Origin: Streptococcus suis
GTDB lineage: Bacteria > Bacillota > Bacilli > Lactobacillales > Streptococcaceae
Direction of reading: 5' to 3'
Length of the DNA stretch: 64,000 nucleotides
Assembly: GCA_029593465.1 (NCBI GenBank)
Contig: JAKTNK010000006.1
Span: 1 to 64,000, forward strand
The notes below the pieces were generated by a model that worked only from the letters and a program-made list of their open reading frames with translations, was not told where the DNA came from and made no database searches. The position numbers and the translations under genes are program-made. Shown in pieces: positions 33,819 through 42,164 of the stretch. Every line of letters begins with the position of its first letter. The stretch's first letter is position 1.

Positions 33819-34816
33819 TGAAAGTGTTATTGTATTTAGAAGCGGCAGACAAACTTCGCAAATCCGGAATTGGTCGAGCTATTAAGCACCAGCAAAGGGC
33901 TTTGGAACTTGAAGGCATTGCTTATACGACTGAACCGACGGATAATTATGATTTGGTTCATATTAATACCTATGGGATTAAGAGTTGGCAGCTTTTAAAG
34001 CAAGCTCAAAGGGCAGGTAAACGTGTTATCATGCATGCGCATTCGACCAAGGAAGACTTTGAAAACTCCTTTATTGGTTCTAATGCCATCGCGCCCCTGT
34101 TTAAAAAGCATTTGATGAGGTTCTATCAAGCGGCGGACTATCTCATCACCCCAACAAACTACTCTAAGAAGTTGATTCAATCTTATGGCATTACGACCCC
34201 AATTTCTGTTGTGTCTAACGGGATTGATCTTAGCCGTTATGCCCAGAGTAAGAGCAAGGAAGCTATTTTTCGCGCGCATTTTAATGTGAAACCCTCAGAT
34301 AAGGTTGTTATTTCAGCGGGTCTCTTTTTTGCGCGTAAGGGTATTGATGATTTTGTGGAAGTAGCCCGGCGTATGCCAGATGTGACCTTTATTTGGTTTG
34401 GGCACATCAATCCTTACCTTATACCGTCTCGTATTCGACGGATTGTTGAAGGTGATCATCCAGCAAATGTCATTTTCCCTGGTTATATAAAAGGGGATAT
34501 TTACGAAGGAGCTATGACTGGTGCGGATGCCTTCTTTTTCCCAAGTCGTGAAGAAACAGAAGGCATCGTTGTTCTTGAGGCTCTAGCCAGTCGTCAAAAT
34601 CTTGTTCTAAGAGACATTCCTGTCTATGACGGTTGGCTGGATGATTCATCTGCTTATTTAGCTAAAGATATCCCTGGTTTTGTAACGGCCTTAGAAACGA
34701 TTTTCGCAGGACAGACTTCTAAAGTTGCTGCCGGCTATCAAGTGGCGGCAGATAAGGATATTCGCTTGGTTGCTAAGGACTTAGCAGCTGTTTACCAAAA
34801 AGTAATGGAGCTCTAA
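33818..34816 (+). CDS. lafB: Glycolipid glycosyltransferase (CpoA/LafB type)
   Basis: A 332-residue GT4-family enzyme with MKVLLYLEAADKLRKSGIGRAIKHQ at the N-terminus and the GT4 E-x7-E region (PSREETEGIVVLEALAS). In pneumococci CpoA/LafB adds the second sugar to monoglucosyl-diacylglycerol, giving the diglycosyl lipid that anchors lipoteichoic acid. The frame is open 25 codons upstream, but the usual N-terminus is the one chosen. lafA follows after one base. Assignment rests on this pairing and size. Confidence 0.85.
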   Translation: MKVLLYLEAADKLRKSGIGRAIKHQQRALELEGIAYTTEPTDNYDLVHINTYGIKSWQLLKQAQRAGKRVIMHAHSTKEDFENSFIGSNAIAPLFKKHLMRFYQAADYLITPTNYSKKLIQSYGITTPISVVSNGIDLSRYAQSKSKEAIFRAHFNVKPSDKVVISAGLFFARKGIDDFVEVARRMPDVTFIWFGHINPYLIPSRIRRIVEGDHPANVIFPGYIKGDIYEGAMTGADAFFFPSREETEGIVVLEALASRQNLVLRDIPVYDGWLDDSSAYLAKDIPGFVTALETIFAGQTSKVAAGYQVAADKDIRLVAKDLAAVYQKVMEL

Positions 34817-34817
34817 G

Positions 34818-36170
34818 ATGAGAGTTGGATTGTTTACCGATACTTATTTCCCGCAAATTTCTGGAGTGGCAACCAGTATCAAAACCTTAAAGACAGAACT
34901 GGAAAAACTCGGTCATGAAGTGTTTATCTTTACAGCCATGGAAAAAGATATTCGTGTGGATGAGGACCCCACCATTATTCGCTTGCCGAGCATGCCTTTT
35001 ATTGCCTTTAATGAGCGCCGAGTGGTTTACTCAGGTCTATCATCAGCCTATAAGATTGCTAAGGCTCATCGGCTCGATATCATCCACACTCAAACGGAGT
35101 TTAGTGTGGGAATTTTTGGTTGGATGATTGCACGTGAGCTAGGCATTCCGGTGGTCCATACTTACCACACTCATTATGAAGACTACGTCCACTATATTGC
35201 AAGAGGGCACCTGATTCGTCCAGGCATGGTCAAGTATTTTGTGCGTTATTTCTTGAGAAATTATGATGGTGTGATATGCCCGAGTCATATTGTGTTAAAC
35301 ATTTTAGAATCCTACAAGGTCAAAATTCCTAAACGCATCATCCCAACCGGAATAGAGCTAAAGCAGTATGAACGTCCAGAGATAAAACACTCTGATATTC
35401 TTGCTCTGCGCCAAGAATTGGGGATTGACGAAGATGAGACCATGTTGTTGAGTTTATCGCGTATTTCCTACGAAAAAAATATTCAGGCTGTGATTCGTGC
35501 CTTGCCAGATGTACTGGCGCAAAATAACCATGTCAAATGTGTGGTTGTTGGGGACGGGCCTTATCTTGAGCATTTGAAAGCCTTGGTTGCAGAGCTTTCT
35601 TTGGATGATAATGTCGTCTTCACGGGAATGGTGCCACAAGATAGGACAGCTTATTATTACAAGGCAGCGGATTTCTTTGTATCAGCGTCAACCAGTGAGA
35701 CGCAAGGGTTGACCTATACAGAGAGTTTAGCGAGTGGAACCCCTATCATTGCGCATAGTAATTCCTACTTGGAAGATTTACTGGATAATCCCATGTTTGG
35801 TTACCTCTATGAGAAAGATACCGACATCGCCCATGCTATCGTGAGGGCTGTCGCTGAGACCCCTGCCATGACAGAAGAGGCTCTTAAGGACAAACTCTAT
35901 GAGCTCTCTGCCGGACGCTTTGCGCTATCGGTTTATGAATTTTACATTGATGCGATTATTTCCAACAACTATCGCGTCAGCACTAGCCCCTTTGCTTTAG
36001 ATGGCAAGAAGAAATACACGCATATTAAGGTGATGCGTAATACCATGTCTGTGCCCTCATCCCTTGTCCGAACGACAGCAAAAACCTCTGTCAAAGTGTT
36101 AAAAACTCCTAAATTATTAGTCGATCGCATCAAAAGTATCTCCTTGTGGGACAAAGAGATTGATGAGTAA
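34818..36170 (+). CDS. lafA: 1,2-diacylglycerol 3-glucosyltransferase (LafA type)
   Basis: A 450-residue GT4 enzyme: MRVGLFTDTYFPQISGVATSIKTL, HTQTEFSVGIFG, HTYHTHYEDYVHY, GDGPYLEHLK and the E-x7-E motif SASTSETQGLTYTESLASG. It makes monoglucosyl-diacylglycerol from UDP-glucose at the membrane face. It is coupled to lafB (one-base gap). A basic C-terminal extension (about 400-440) may bind the membrane. Confidence 0.88.
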   Translation: MRVGLFTDTYFPQISGVATSIKTLKTELEKLGHEVFIFTAMEKDIRVDEDPTIIRLPSMPFIAFNERRVVYSGLSSAYKIAKAHRLDIIHTQTEFSVGIFGWMIARELGIPVVHTYHTHYEDYVHYIARGHLIRPGMVKYFVRYFLRNYDGVICPSHIVLNILESYKVKIPKRIIPTGIELKQYERPEIKHSDILALRQELGIDEDETMLLSLSRISYEKNIQAVIRALPDVLAQNNHVKCVVVGDGPYLEHLKALVAELSLDDNVVFTGMVPQDRTAYYYKAADFFVSASTSETQGLTYTESLASGTPIIAHSNSYLEDLLDNPMFGYLYEKDTDIAHAIVRAVAETPAMTEEALKDKLYELSAGRFALSVYEFYIDAIISNNYRVSTSPFALDGKKKYTHIKVMRNTMSVPSSLVRTTAKTSVKVLKTPKLLVDRIKSISLWDKEIDE

Positions 36171-36328
36171 ATGGCCTGTTTTGAGAGGCTAAGGAGATCT
36201 TGTGCATGACGACCTGCTTTGAAACCTCTAGATAGCATGACACGAGGCTGCTTGCAAGCTTAGTAGCGAATGTCATAGGCTGATAAAGTGGTTCAGATGT
36301 TTGAAGGAAGTTTTAATGTTATGAGTAG

Positions 36329-36363
36329 AGCCTACCTTAGGATTTGTCTAGGGTAGGCTTTTT
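36329..36363 (+). terminator. Rho-independent terminator of the laf operon
   Basis: A 12-bp stem with one mismatch (AGCCTACCTTAG/CTAGGGTAGGCT) and five T. The 290-base gap also holds an ATGACA/TGTCAT pair around a GCTTGCAAGC palindrome (36236-36278) of unknown meaning. Confidence 0.85.
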
Positions 36364-36386
36364 CGTGAGATGGTCTGGTGATAGAT

Positions 36387-36435
36387 TTGCCAGAAGAGAT
36401 AAATTTTAGTACAATAATTTTAAGTTTTTAAAACT
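36387..36435 (+). promoter_or_regulatory. Promoter with a palindrome at the start site, before the OYE-ArsR operon
   Basis: TTGCCA (36387-36392), 17 bases, TACAAT (36410-36415), then the perfect palindrome AGTTTTTAAAACT (36423-36435), which covers the expected start of transcription. It is the natural candidate operator for the ArsR-type repressor encoded second in the operon. Confidence 0.6.
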
Positions 36436-36461
36436 ATTGAAAAACACTTGTGAGGTAGTCA

Positions 36462-37690
36462 ATGGATAAAAGTGTTTTATTTGAAACCAAGCAATTGCCG
36501 AGTGGTTTAGTCATAAAAAATAGGTTTGTCAAGGCGGCCATGAATGAAGCCATGGGAACCAAATACTTACAACCTAAAAAAGAAGTTCCCGATCTTTATC
36601 AACAATGGGCAAGGGGTGGTAGCGGTCTTGTCATCACAGGTAATGTTATGGTGGATGCAAATGCCTTAGCGGAACCTGGTAATATTGTGTTTGATGAGCA
36701 TACAGATATGCACCTCTTAAAGCAGTGGGCAAGCAAGGGCAAGAACAGGATACCAAAGTGATTGTTCAGTTGAATCATCCTGGGAAACAATCGCCTAAAA
36801 CCATCTCAAAGCATCCAGTAGCTCCGAGTGCTGTTCCGATTGAGGGGAATATTCAGAACTTATTTAATGCCCCCAGAGAGCTCAGTCGTACTGAAATCAA
36901 AGAGCTGATAACAAAATTTGCAATAGCAGCAGATATTGCTAAACAGGCAGGATTTAGCGGTGTCGAAATTCATGCTGCACATGGCTATTTACTAAACCAG
37001 TTTTTATCGCCTTACGACAATAAAAGAACCGATGAATACGGGGGTTCTATTGAAAATCGGATGCGTTTTCTAAAAGAGATTTACTTGGCGATGAGACATC
37101 GTGTTGGTAAAGATTATACGATAGGGCTTAAAATAAACGCTGCTGATTTTAAAGTAGGTGGCTTCAGTGAAGAAGATTCCATCTATGTTGTCACAGAAAT
37201 GGATAACTTAGGCATTGATTTTGTGGAGGTTTCTGGAGGGAGCTATGAAAACCCGAGGATGAATGCAACAATGGAAGACCATAAGGATACGGTATTTTTT
37301 GCTTCTTATAGCCAGAAAATGAAACCGTTGATTAAGGCTCCGCTGATTGTAACGGGTGGTATTCGCACAGAAGCATCTATGGTTAGGATTATCCAAGATG
37401 AGATAGCTGATTTTGTTGGTCTTGCCAGACCTCTTGCGATAGAACCAAATCTACCTCGTTTGGTTTATGATGGTCACTACCAAACAATCCAAACCAAGCG
37501 TTTGACAACGGGATTGAAAAAAATCGATCAAACTCTTGGTCCCTTGCTAGGTCTTGTCTATTATCAGCTGTTGATGCAAACGTGGGCCAAGGGTACAGTC
37601 CCTAAAGTGACCACTAATGCTTGGCTCGCCCTTATTCACGCCGTTTACCATCAAGGTCTTACGGCTTTATTTCCCCAGAGAGTCAAATAG
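36462..37690 (+). pseudogene. Old Yellow Enzyme-type NADH:flavin oxidoreductase, frameshifted
   Basis: The N-terminal part (LPSGLVIKNRFVKAAMNEAMGT, PDLYQQWARGGSGLVITGNVMVD) ends in the wrong frame at 36761; the rest (DTKVIVQLNHPGKQSPKT, GVEIHAAHGYLLNQFLSPYDNKR, GGSIENRMRF, ADFVGLARPLAIEPN) continues one frame over to 37690. Reading AAGGGGCAA instead of AAGGGCAA near 36740 restores WASKGQEQDTKV, so one G has been lost from a G-run. The two frames overlap in 36725-36761. The intact protein would be a 409-residue FMN enzyme that reduces activated alkenes. Confidence 0.9.
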
Positions 37691-37699
37691 GAGGATTTG

Positions 37700-38038
37700 A
37701 TGACGAACACTCGTTGTAGTTTGGATATATTGAGAGATTGTATCCCAATTTTTGAAGTGCTAAAAGATGAACAAAGACAAGATATTTTAATGAACTTGTT
37801 TAAACATAGAGAGCTTTGTGTGAATGATATTGTTGAGATGTCACGTTTATCAAAACCCGCGATATCGCATCATTTAAAATTACTACACCAAAGTGGACTC
37901 GTTTCCTACCGTAAAGAAGGCACGAAAAAACTATTTAAACCAGAGTTAGACAGCGGGCTTACCCTTTTAAAGGCTTTATTAGTATCTTTAGAAAAGGAAA
38001 AACAAAGATTGGAGGAGAACAAAAATGTCACCGGCTAA
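37700..38038 (+). CDS. ArsR-family winged-helix repressor
   Basis: A 112-residue protein with the HTH CVNDIVEMSRLSKPAISHHLKLLHQSGLVSYRKEGTKK. There are two Cys near the N-terminus (Cys6 and Cys14) and one at the start of the HTH, which could sense metals or electrophiles. The start ATG has GGAGG in front. It lies between the two frameshifted enzyme genes and overlaps the second by 14 bases; it probably binds the palindrome at 36423-36435. Confidence 0.88.
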   Translation: MTNTRCSLDILRDCIPIFEVLKDEQRQDILMNLFKHRELCVNDIVEMSRLSKPAISHHLKLLHQSGLVSYRKEGTKKLFKPELDSGLTLLKALLVSLEKEKQRLEENKNVTG

Positions 38039-38718
38039 AATACTGATTGTGCTAACCAATACGGCAAAATATGACCATTACAATATCCCTACAGGATTGT
38101 GGCTTGGGGAGTTAACGCACTTTTATGATGAAGTCGTCACAGCAGGTTATGCTGTGGACTTTGTCAGCCCCAAAGGTGGGTATGTGCCGATTGATCCCTA
38201 TTCGATGAAGTTTGCAAATGACATTGATATATAAGTGGTATCAAAATGAGGACTTTAGAAATCAAGCTTTAGCGAATACTAAACAGCCTAGTGACATTCA
38301 TCCAGAAGACTATGTCGCGATTTATTATACAGGAGGACATGGTGTTTTGTGGGATTTTCCTGATAATAAAGCTTTACAGACGATTGCTGAGAGCATCTAC
38401 CAAAGTGGAGGCTATCTTGCCGCTGTGTGTCATGGTGTGGTAGGCCTTTTGAATCTGAAGGATAAACAAGGTGATTATCTCATCAAGAATAAACAGGTGA
38501 CAGGTTTTACGAATACAGAAGAAATACTAAGTCAAAAAGCAAGGAAAGTCCCTTTTTCAACAGAAAATGCACTCAAAGATAGGGGAGCAAGTTATCAAAA
38601 GGTAAGATTTTTTAAGCCTTATGCCGTTAAAGATGGTCGTATCATTACCGGTCAAAATCCTTGGTCACCCAAAGAAGTAGCAAGGCTCTTGCTGAACGCC
38701 TTACAAAAAAATGATTGA
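38025..38718 (+). pseudogene. DJ-1/PfpI-family protein, frameshifted
   Basis: The N-terminal frame reads KILIVLTNTAKYDHYNIPTG..VDFVSPKGGYVPIDP and stops at 38232; the remainder, with FRNQALANTKQPSDI, YTGGHGVLWDF and the nucleophile elbow AAVCHGVVGLL, is one frame away. One extra base in GATATATAAG (38225-38235) accounts for it; GATTATAAG would read DYKWYQNEDF. These proteins act as deglycases, chaperones or glyoxalases. It overlaps the ArsR gene and closes the operon. Confidence 0.88.
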
Positions 38719-38725
38719 GAACAAG

Positions 38726-38760
38726 AACCTCTCTTAGCAAAATGGCTAAGAGAGGTTTTT
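38726..38760 (+). terminator. Rho-independent terminator
   Basis: A perfect 13-bp stem (AACCTCTCTTAGC with its complement, 6-base loop) with five T. It ends the OYE-ArsR-PfpI operon. Confidence 0.92.
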
Positions 38761-38827
38761 ACTCTTGCTTGGACGGAGTGTAGAAAAGAGCTAAGCACTC
38801 AAAGAGGTCTCAAGTTGAGCAAACTAA

Positions 38828-38883
38828 TTGACTTTATGCTTATGATTGCCTAAACTAAGGGTGTCATTTAGTTGCATACGCAA
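38828..38883 (+). promoter_or_regulatory. Promoter and candidate MarR operator
   Basis: TTGACT (38828-38833), 17 bases, TAAACT (38851-38856). About 10 bases after the expected start lies the palindrome TTGCATACGCAA (TTGC-N4-GCAA, 38872-38883), well placed for autorepression by the MarR protein encoded in this operon. Confidence 0.6.
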
Positions 38884-38903
38884 ATAAAATTGGAGTGAAA
38901 ATA

Positions 38904-39548
38904 ATGTCAAAAATAGTGATTTTGGGTGCCGCTGGGCAAATTGCTCGCCAGTTAACGGCGGCGTTATTGGATAAAACGTCTCATGAGTTGGTTTTATTTG
39001 GGCGGCAACTTAGACGTCGTCTGACGTTACAAGAAGATGAGCGCATTACCATAGTCGAAGGAACGTTTGAAGATGAGGCTGCTCTTAGCCGTGCCATTGA
39101 AGGAGCAGACGTGGTTTACCTTAATGCTATGGAGGATGCCCACCATACACAGACAGTTGTCCATACGATGGCGAAATCGGGTGTCAATCGCTTAATTGGA
39201 GCAACGATGGCAGGCATTGAAAATGAGGTTCCAGATCCCTTATTGAGTTGGACAGAGGCCCATTTACCAGCTGCCTATGTTCAAGGTGAGCAGGCCTCAG
39301 CTGACTTGGTTAAAGCGTCAGAACTAAACTACACCTTGCTACGGTTAACCTGGCTCTATGATAAAGCAGGCGATACCGACTATGAATTAGTGCCGTCGGG
39401 TGAACCCTTTAGAGATGCCGAGGTGTCCCGTGAGGCGGTGGTTGCGGCTATTCTTGAGATTTTAGCCGATGAGACAGGCCGCTTTCATCGTTCCAGTCTT
39501 GGTGTGGGAAGACCCGATACCCACTATGCCAAGCCATCGTTTTATTAG
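38904..39548 (+). CDS. NAD(P)-binding, NmrA/SDR-like protein
   Basis: A 214-residue Rossmann protein with IVILGAAGQIARQL near the N-terminus, ADVVYLNAMEDAHH and MAKSGVNRLIGATMAGI. It is an atypical short-chain reductase of the NAD(P)H-sensor or epimerase-like kind; it lacks a clear YxxxK. The start has GGAG nine bases upstream. First gene of a four-gene operon with MarR, HchA-like and SDR genes. Confidence 0.8.
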   Translation: MSKIVILGAAGQIARQLTAALLDKTSHELVLFGRQLRRRLTLQEDERITIVEGTFEDEAALSRAIEGADVVYLNAMEDAHHTQTVVHTMAKSGVNRLIGATMAGIENEVPDPLLSWTEAHLPAAYVQGEQASADLVKASELNYTLLRLTWLYDKAGDTDYELVPSGEPFRDAEVSREAVVAAILEILADETGRFHRSSLGVGRPDTHYAKPSFY

Positions 39549-39559
39549 GAGTTGGTGGC

Positions 39560-39946
39560 ATGACAATGATGAACCAGTGGCTAGAGCTGAGGCGCTTGGA
39601 GCGACGGATTCAAGCCGATATGATTGAAGCCCTCAATCAAGCTTCTTATGTAATGTCTCTTAATGAATACCAAACCCTTTATTTTCTAAATGAAACAGAA
39701 GGGAAAAAATTGGTGATTAGTGAGCTAAGCGATAAGATTGGACTTAGCATCAGCGCCACTTCCCGTATGCTGGTACGTTTTGAAAATCAGTGTGGGGTCA
39801 TTGAACGGCAAATGTGTTCAAAAGACAAACGTGCTGTGGAAGTCGTTTTGACCGATTTGGGACGAGAGCGTCTGGCAATTGCTCAAAAAGCTGTGCAGCC
39901 TGTTTTGGAGCGTTACCAAGACCAACTTAACAAAGGCCAGGGATAG
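39560..39946 (+). CDS. MarR-family regulator
   Basis: A 128-residue winged-helix protein: LVISELSDKIGLSISATSRMLVRFENQCGVIERQMCSKDKRAVEVVLTDLGRERL. Two Cys lie in the wing region (NQCGVIERQMCS) and could serve for thiol-based sensing, as in some MarR proteins of electrophile response. It is 11 bases after the first gene of the operon and is probably its repressor. Confidence 0.88.
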   Translation: MTMMNQWLELRRLERRIQADMIEALNQASYVMSLNEYQTLYFLNETEGKKLVISELSDKIGLSISATSRMLVRFENQCGVIERQMCSKDKRAVEVVLTDLGRERLAIAQKAVQPVLERYQDQLNKGQG

Positions 39947-39987
39947 TAACTGGTTAAACCGATTTATCAGAAGAAAGCGAGTATTTA

Positions 39988-40881
39988 ATGCCTGAATTAA
40001 GTAAAGCACCGATTCGTGATCGTGCGGAACACAATGCCTATTTTCCATCCGACTATTCACTGAGTCTTTATACCAGTCCTGTGACTCCATTTGATGGTTA
40101 TCGATTTGATCAGCCCTACGAAGGGGGTGATAAAAAGGTCTTGATGGTTGCCTCTGATGAGCGCTATGTGCAAATGCAAAATGGAAAGTATTTTTCGACA
40201 GGAAATCACCCGGTAGAGACGCTCTTACCCATGATGCACATGGCTGCCGCTGGCTTTGATATTGACGTTGCGACCTTATCTGGTAATGCTGTCAAGCTTG
40301 AAATGTGGGCCATGCCAGAGGAGGATGAAGCAGTGATGGATTTTTACCAAGCCTATCTCCCCAAGCTAGAAGCTCCCTTAACATTGGCGAGTATTTTACC
40401 ACAAGTATTGGCGGAAGACTCTCCGTATTTAGCTGTCTTTTTCCCAGGAGGTCACGGCGCTCTTCTTAATCTGCCTGATAGCCACGAGGTCAAGGACTTG
40501 CTTAATTGGGCCATGGCTCATGATAAGACGATTGTCACGCTTTGTCACGGCCCAGCGGCTCTTTTAGCGGCACGTTTAAATGATGGCCAGTTTTTGTTTG
40601 ATGGCTATCAGATGACGGTTTTTCCAGATGATTTGGATGAGGGGGTCAATCAGGAAATTGGTTATATGCCTGGCCGATTAAAATGGCGCCTCCAAGAAAG
40701 CCTTGAAAACCTAGGGGTGACTGTCTTAAATGAAGGGATTACTGGTCAAGTCCACCGAGATCGTAATCTCCTAACAGGAGATAGCCCTCTGGCAGCTAAT
40801 GCTTTGGGAATCCTTGCCGCAGATACCTTATTGGCAAGCGTTGCCGATCAAAATCCAATTGTACTCTCATCTGACATCTGA
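39988..40881 (+). CDS. hchA: Hsp31/HchA-like DJ-1 family protein
   Basis: A 297-residue protein of the Hsp31 size class. [40 protein letters not shown] and the nucleophile elbow [12 protein letters not shown] with catalytic Cys are present. HchA converts methylglyoxal to lactate without cofactor and protects proteins from glycation. With the MarR and reductase genes it forms a carbonyl-stress operon. gloA at 26816 serves the same purpose by another route. Confidence 0.88.
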   Translation: MPELSKAPIRDRAEHNAYFPSDYSLSLYTSPVTPFDGYRFDQPYEGGDKKVLMVASDERYVQMQNGKYFSTGNHPVETLLPMMHMAAAGFDIDVATLSGNAVKLEMWAMPEEDEAVMDFYQAYLPKLEAPLTLASILPQVLAEDSPYLAVFFPGGHGALLNLPDSHEVKDLLNWAMAHDKTIVTLCHGPAALLAARLNDGQFLFDGYQMTVFPDDLDEGVNQEIGYMPGRLKWRLQESLENLGVTVLNEGITGQVHRDRNLLTGDSPLAANALGILAADTLLASVADQNPIVLSSDI

Positions 40882-40909
40882 TTGTCAGTCACATAGAAAG
40901 GAAACTATT

Positions 40910-41761
40910 ATGTCACAATCACCTGTTTTATTGGTTACCGGAGCCTCTAAAGGCATCGGTCTTGAAATCGTTTTGACTGCTTTAGACCAAGGTTATACCG
41001 TTGTTGGAACCTCTCGTAATGCTCAAAAATTAGAAGAAGCTGTTACAGCAGCTAGACCACAGTTGACTGAGCGCTTTACAGCGGTATCGATGACGTTTGA
41101 TGAAGCTAGCATTAAAGAGACAGTTGTGGGGATTATTGAGCGCTTTGGTCGGATTGATGTCCTGGTTAACAATGCTGGCTTTGCGGTTTTAGGTGCCTTA
41201 GAGGAATTTTCAATGGATGAGGTCAAGGCAAACTTTGAGGTCAATGTCTTTGGTCTTTTGGCAGTGATGCAGGCTGTCTTGCCACAGATGCGCGCACAAC
41301 GCTCCGGACACATTATCAATCTAGCCTCTATCTCAGGAACAGTGACCGGTCCTGCTCAGTCTATCTACTCTGCGACCAAGGCCTCTGTCATCATGATGAG
41401 CGAAGCCTTAGCGGATGAAGCAGCTCCTTTTAATATCCAAGTGACCGCTATCTGTCCAGGAGGGGTTCGGACGGATTTCTTGGATGCTTCTTCGATGCGC
41501 CGACCTGACAAGCATATTGCAGACTACGATGTTGTTCACCGTACCATGGAAGGATTGGGTCGCCTCAATCACAACCAGAGTGGGGATCCAAAACGCGTAG
41601 CACAAGCCATCCTCTCCGTTGCGGCCATGACTAAAGCTCCTCGTCGCCTCTACCTCAACTCAGGAGCAGTAGCTGGTCTTCAACACAAGATTGAAGAGGT
41701 CGTCAATGAAGCCAATCAATACATGGATTTAAGCCTCAGCACGGATAGTCTAGAGGGATAA
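40910..41761 (+). CDS. Short-chain dehydrogenase/reductase
   Basis: A 283-residue classical SDR: cofactor motif TGASKGIGLE, NNAG in VLVNNAGFAVLGAL, catalytic Ser in NLASISG and YSATKAS with Tyr and Lys. The start has AAAGGAAA upstream; the longer open frame overlaps the previous gene and lacks a site. It likely reduces aldehydes or ketones with NADPH. Last gene of the MarR operon. Confidence 0.92.
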   Translation: MSQSPVLLVTGASKGIGLEIVLTALDQGYTVVGTSRNAQKLEEAVTAARPQLTERFTAVSMTFDEASIKETVVGIIERFGRIDVLVNNAGFAVLGALEEFSMDEVKANFEVNVFGLLAVMQAVLPQMRAQRSGHIINLASISGTVTGPAQSIYSATKASVIMMSEALADEAAPFNIQVTAICPGGVRTDFLDASSMRRPDKHIADYDVVHRTMEGLGRLNHNQSGDPKRVAQAILSVAAMTKAPRRLYLNSGAVAGLQHKIEEVVNEANQYMDLSLSTDSLEG

Positions 41762-41787
41762 GTTGTCTTGTTATCGCATGATTTTAC

Positions 41788-42032
41788 TTGACAAATCTGG
41801 TGGCATATAGTAATCTAATCATCAGAAGACACGTCTGTCAGAAGTTATTTTTGAGAGAGTTTCCGGATGCTGTGAGGAAATAAATGACCTGATGTGATAC
41901 TACTTCTCATGATTTTATGCAAACATAAAAGGGTGGTTCCCTTATCGCCAATAGAGTTCTAGGACGTTTTTTCGTCGTAGATAAATTAAGGTGGAACCAC
42001 GTTGCGACGTCCTTTTCGAGGACGTCGCTTTT
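41788..42032 (+). promoter_or_regulatory. Threonine T-box leader with promoter and terminator
   Basis: The promoter is TTGACA (41788-41793)-17-TAATCT (41811-41816). Stem I begins with GAGAGAG (41853-41859) and its 3' side has TACTACTTCTC, giving an ACT (Thr) specifier candidate near 41899-41904. The T-box sequence AAGGTGGAACCACG is at 41988-42001 and the terminator (GCGACGTCC/GGACGTCGC, then TTTT) at 42004-42032. GTGGTTCC at 41943-41950 is complementary to the GGAACCAC of the T-box. Uncharged tRNA-Thr would favour the antiterminator and thrS expression. Confidence 0.88.
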
Positions 42033-42164
42033 CGATTGTCATGTTGACCTAGAAATAGTAAGGCTGACAATATGTCTAGTGGTGATTAGAACCATCAACT
42101 AGAACTCTAATGGCTAATAACTAGCTTGACAAATACCCAAATCCAGAGTGTAAAGGAGATTATT

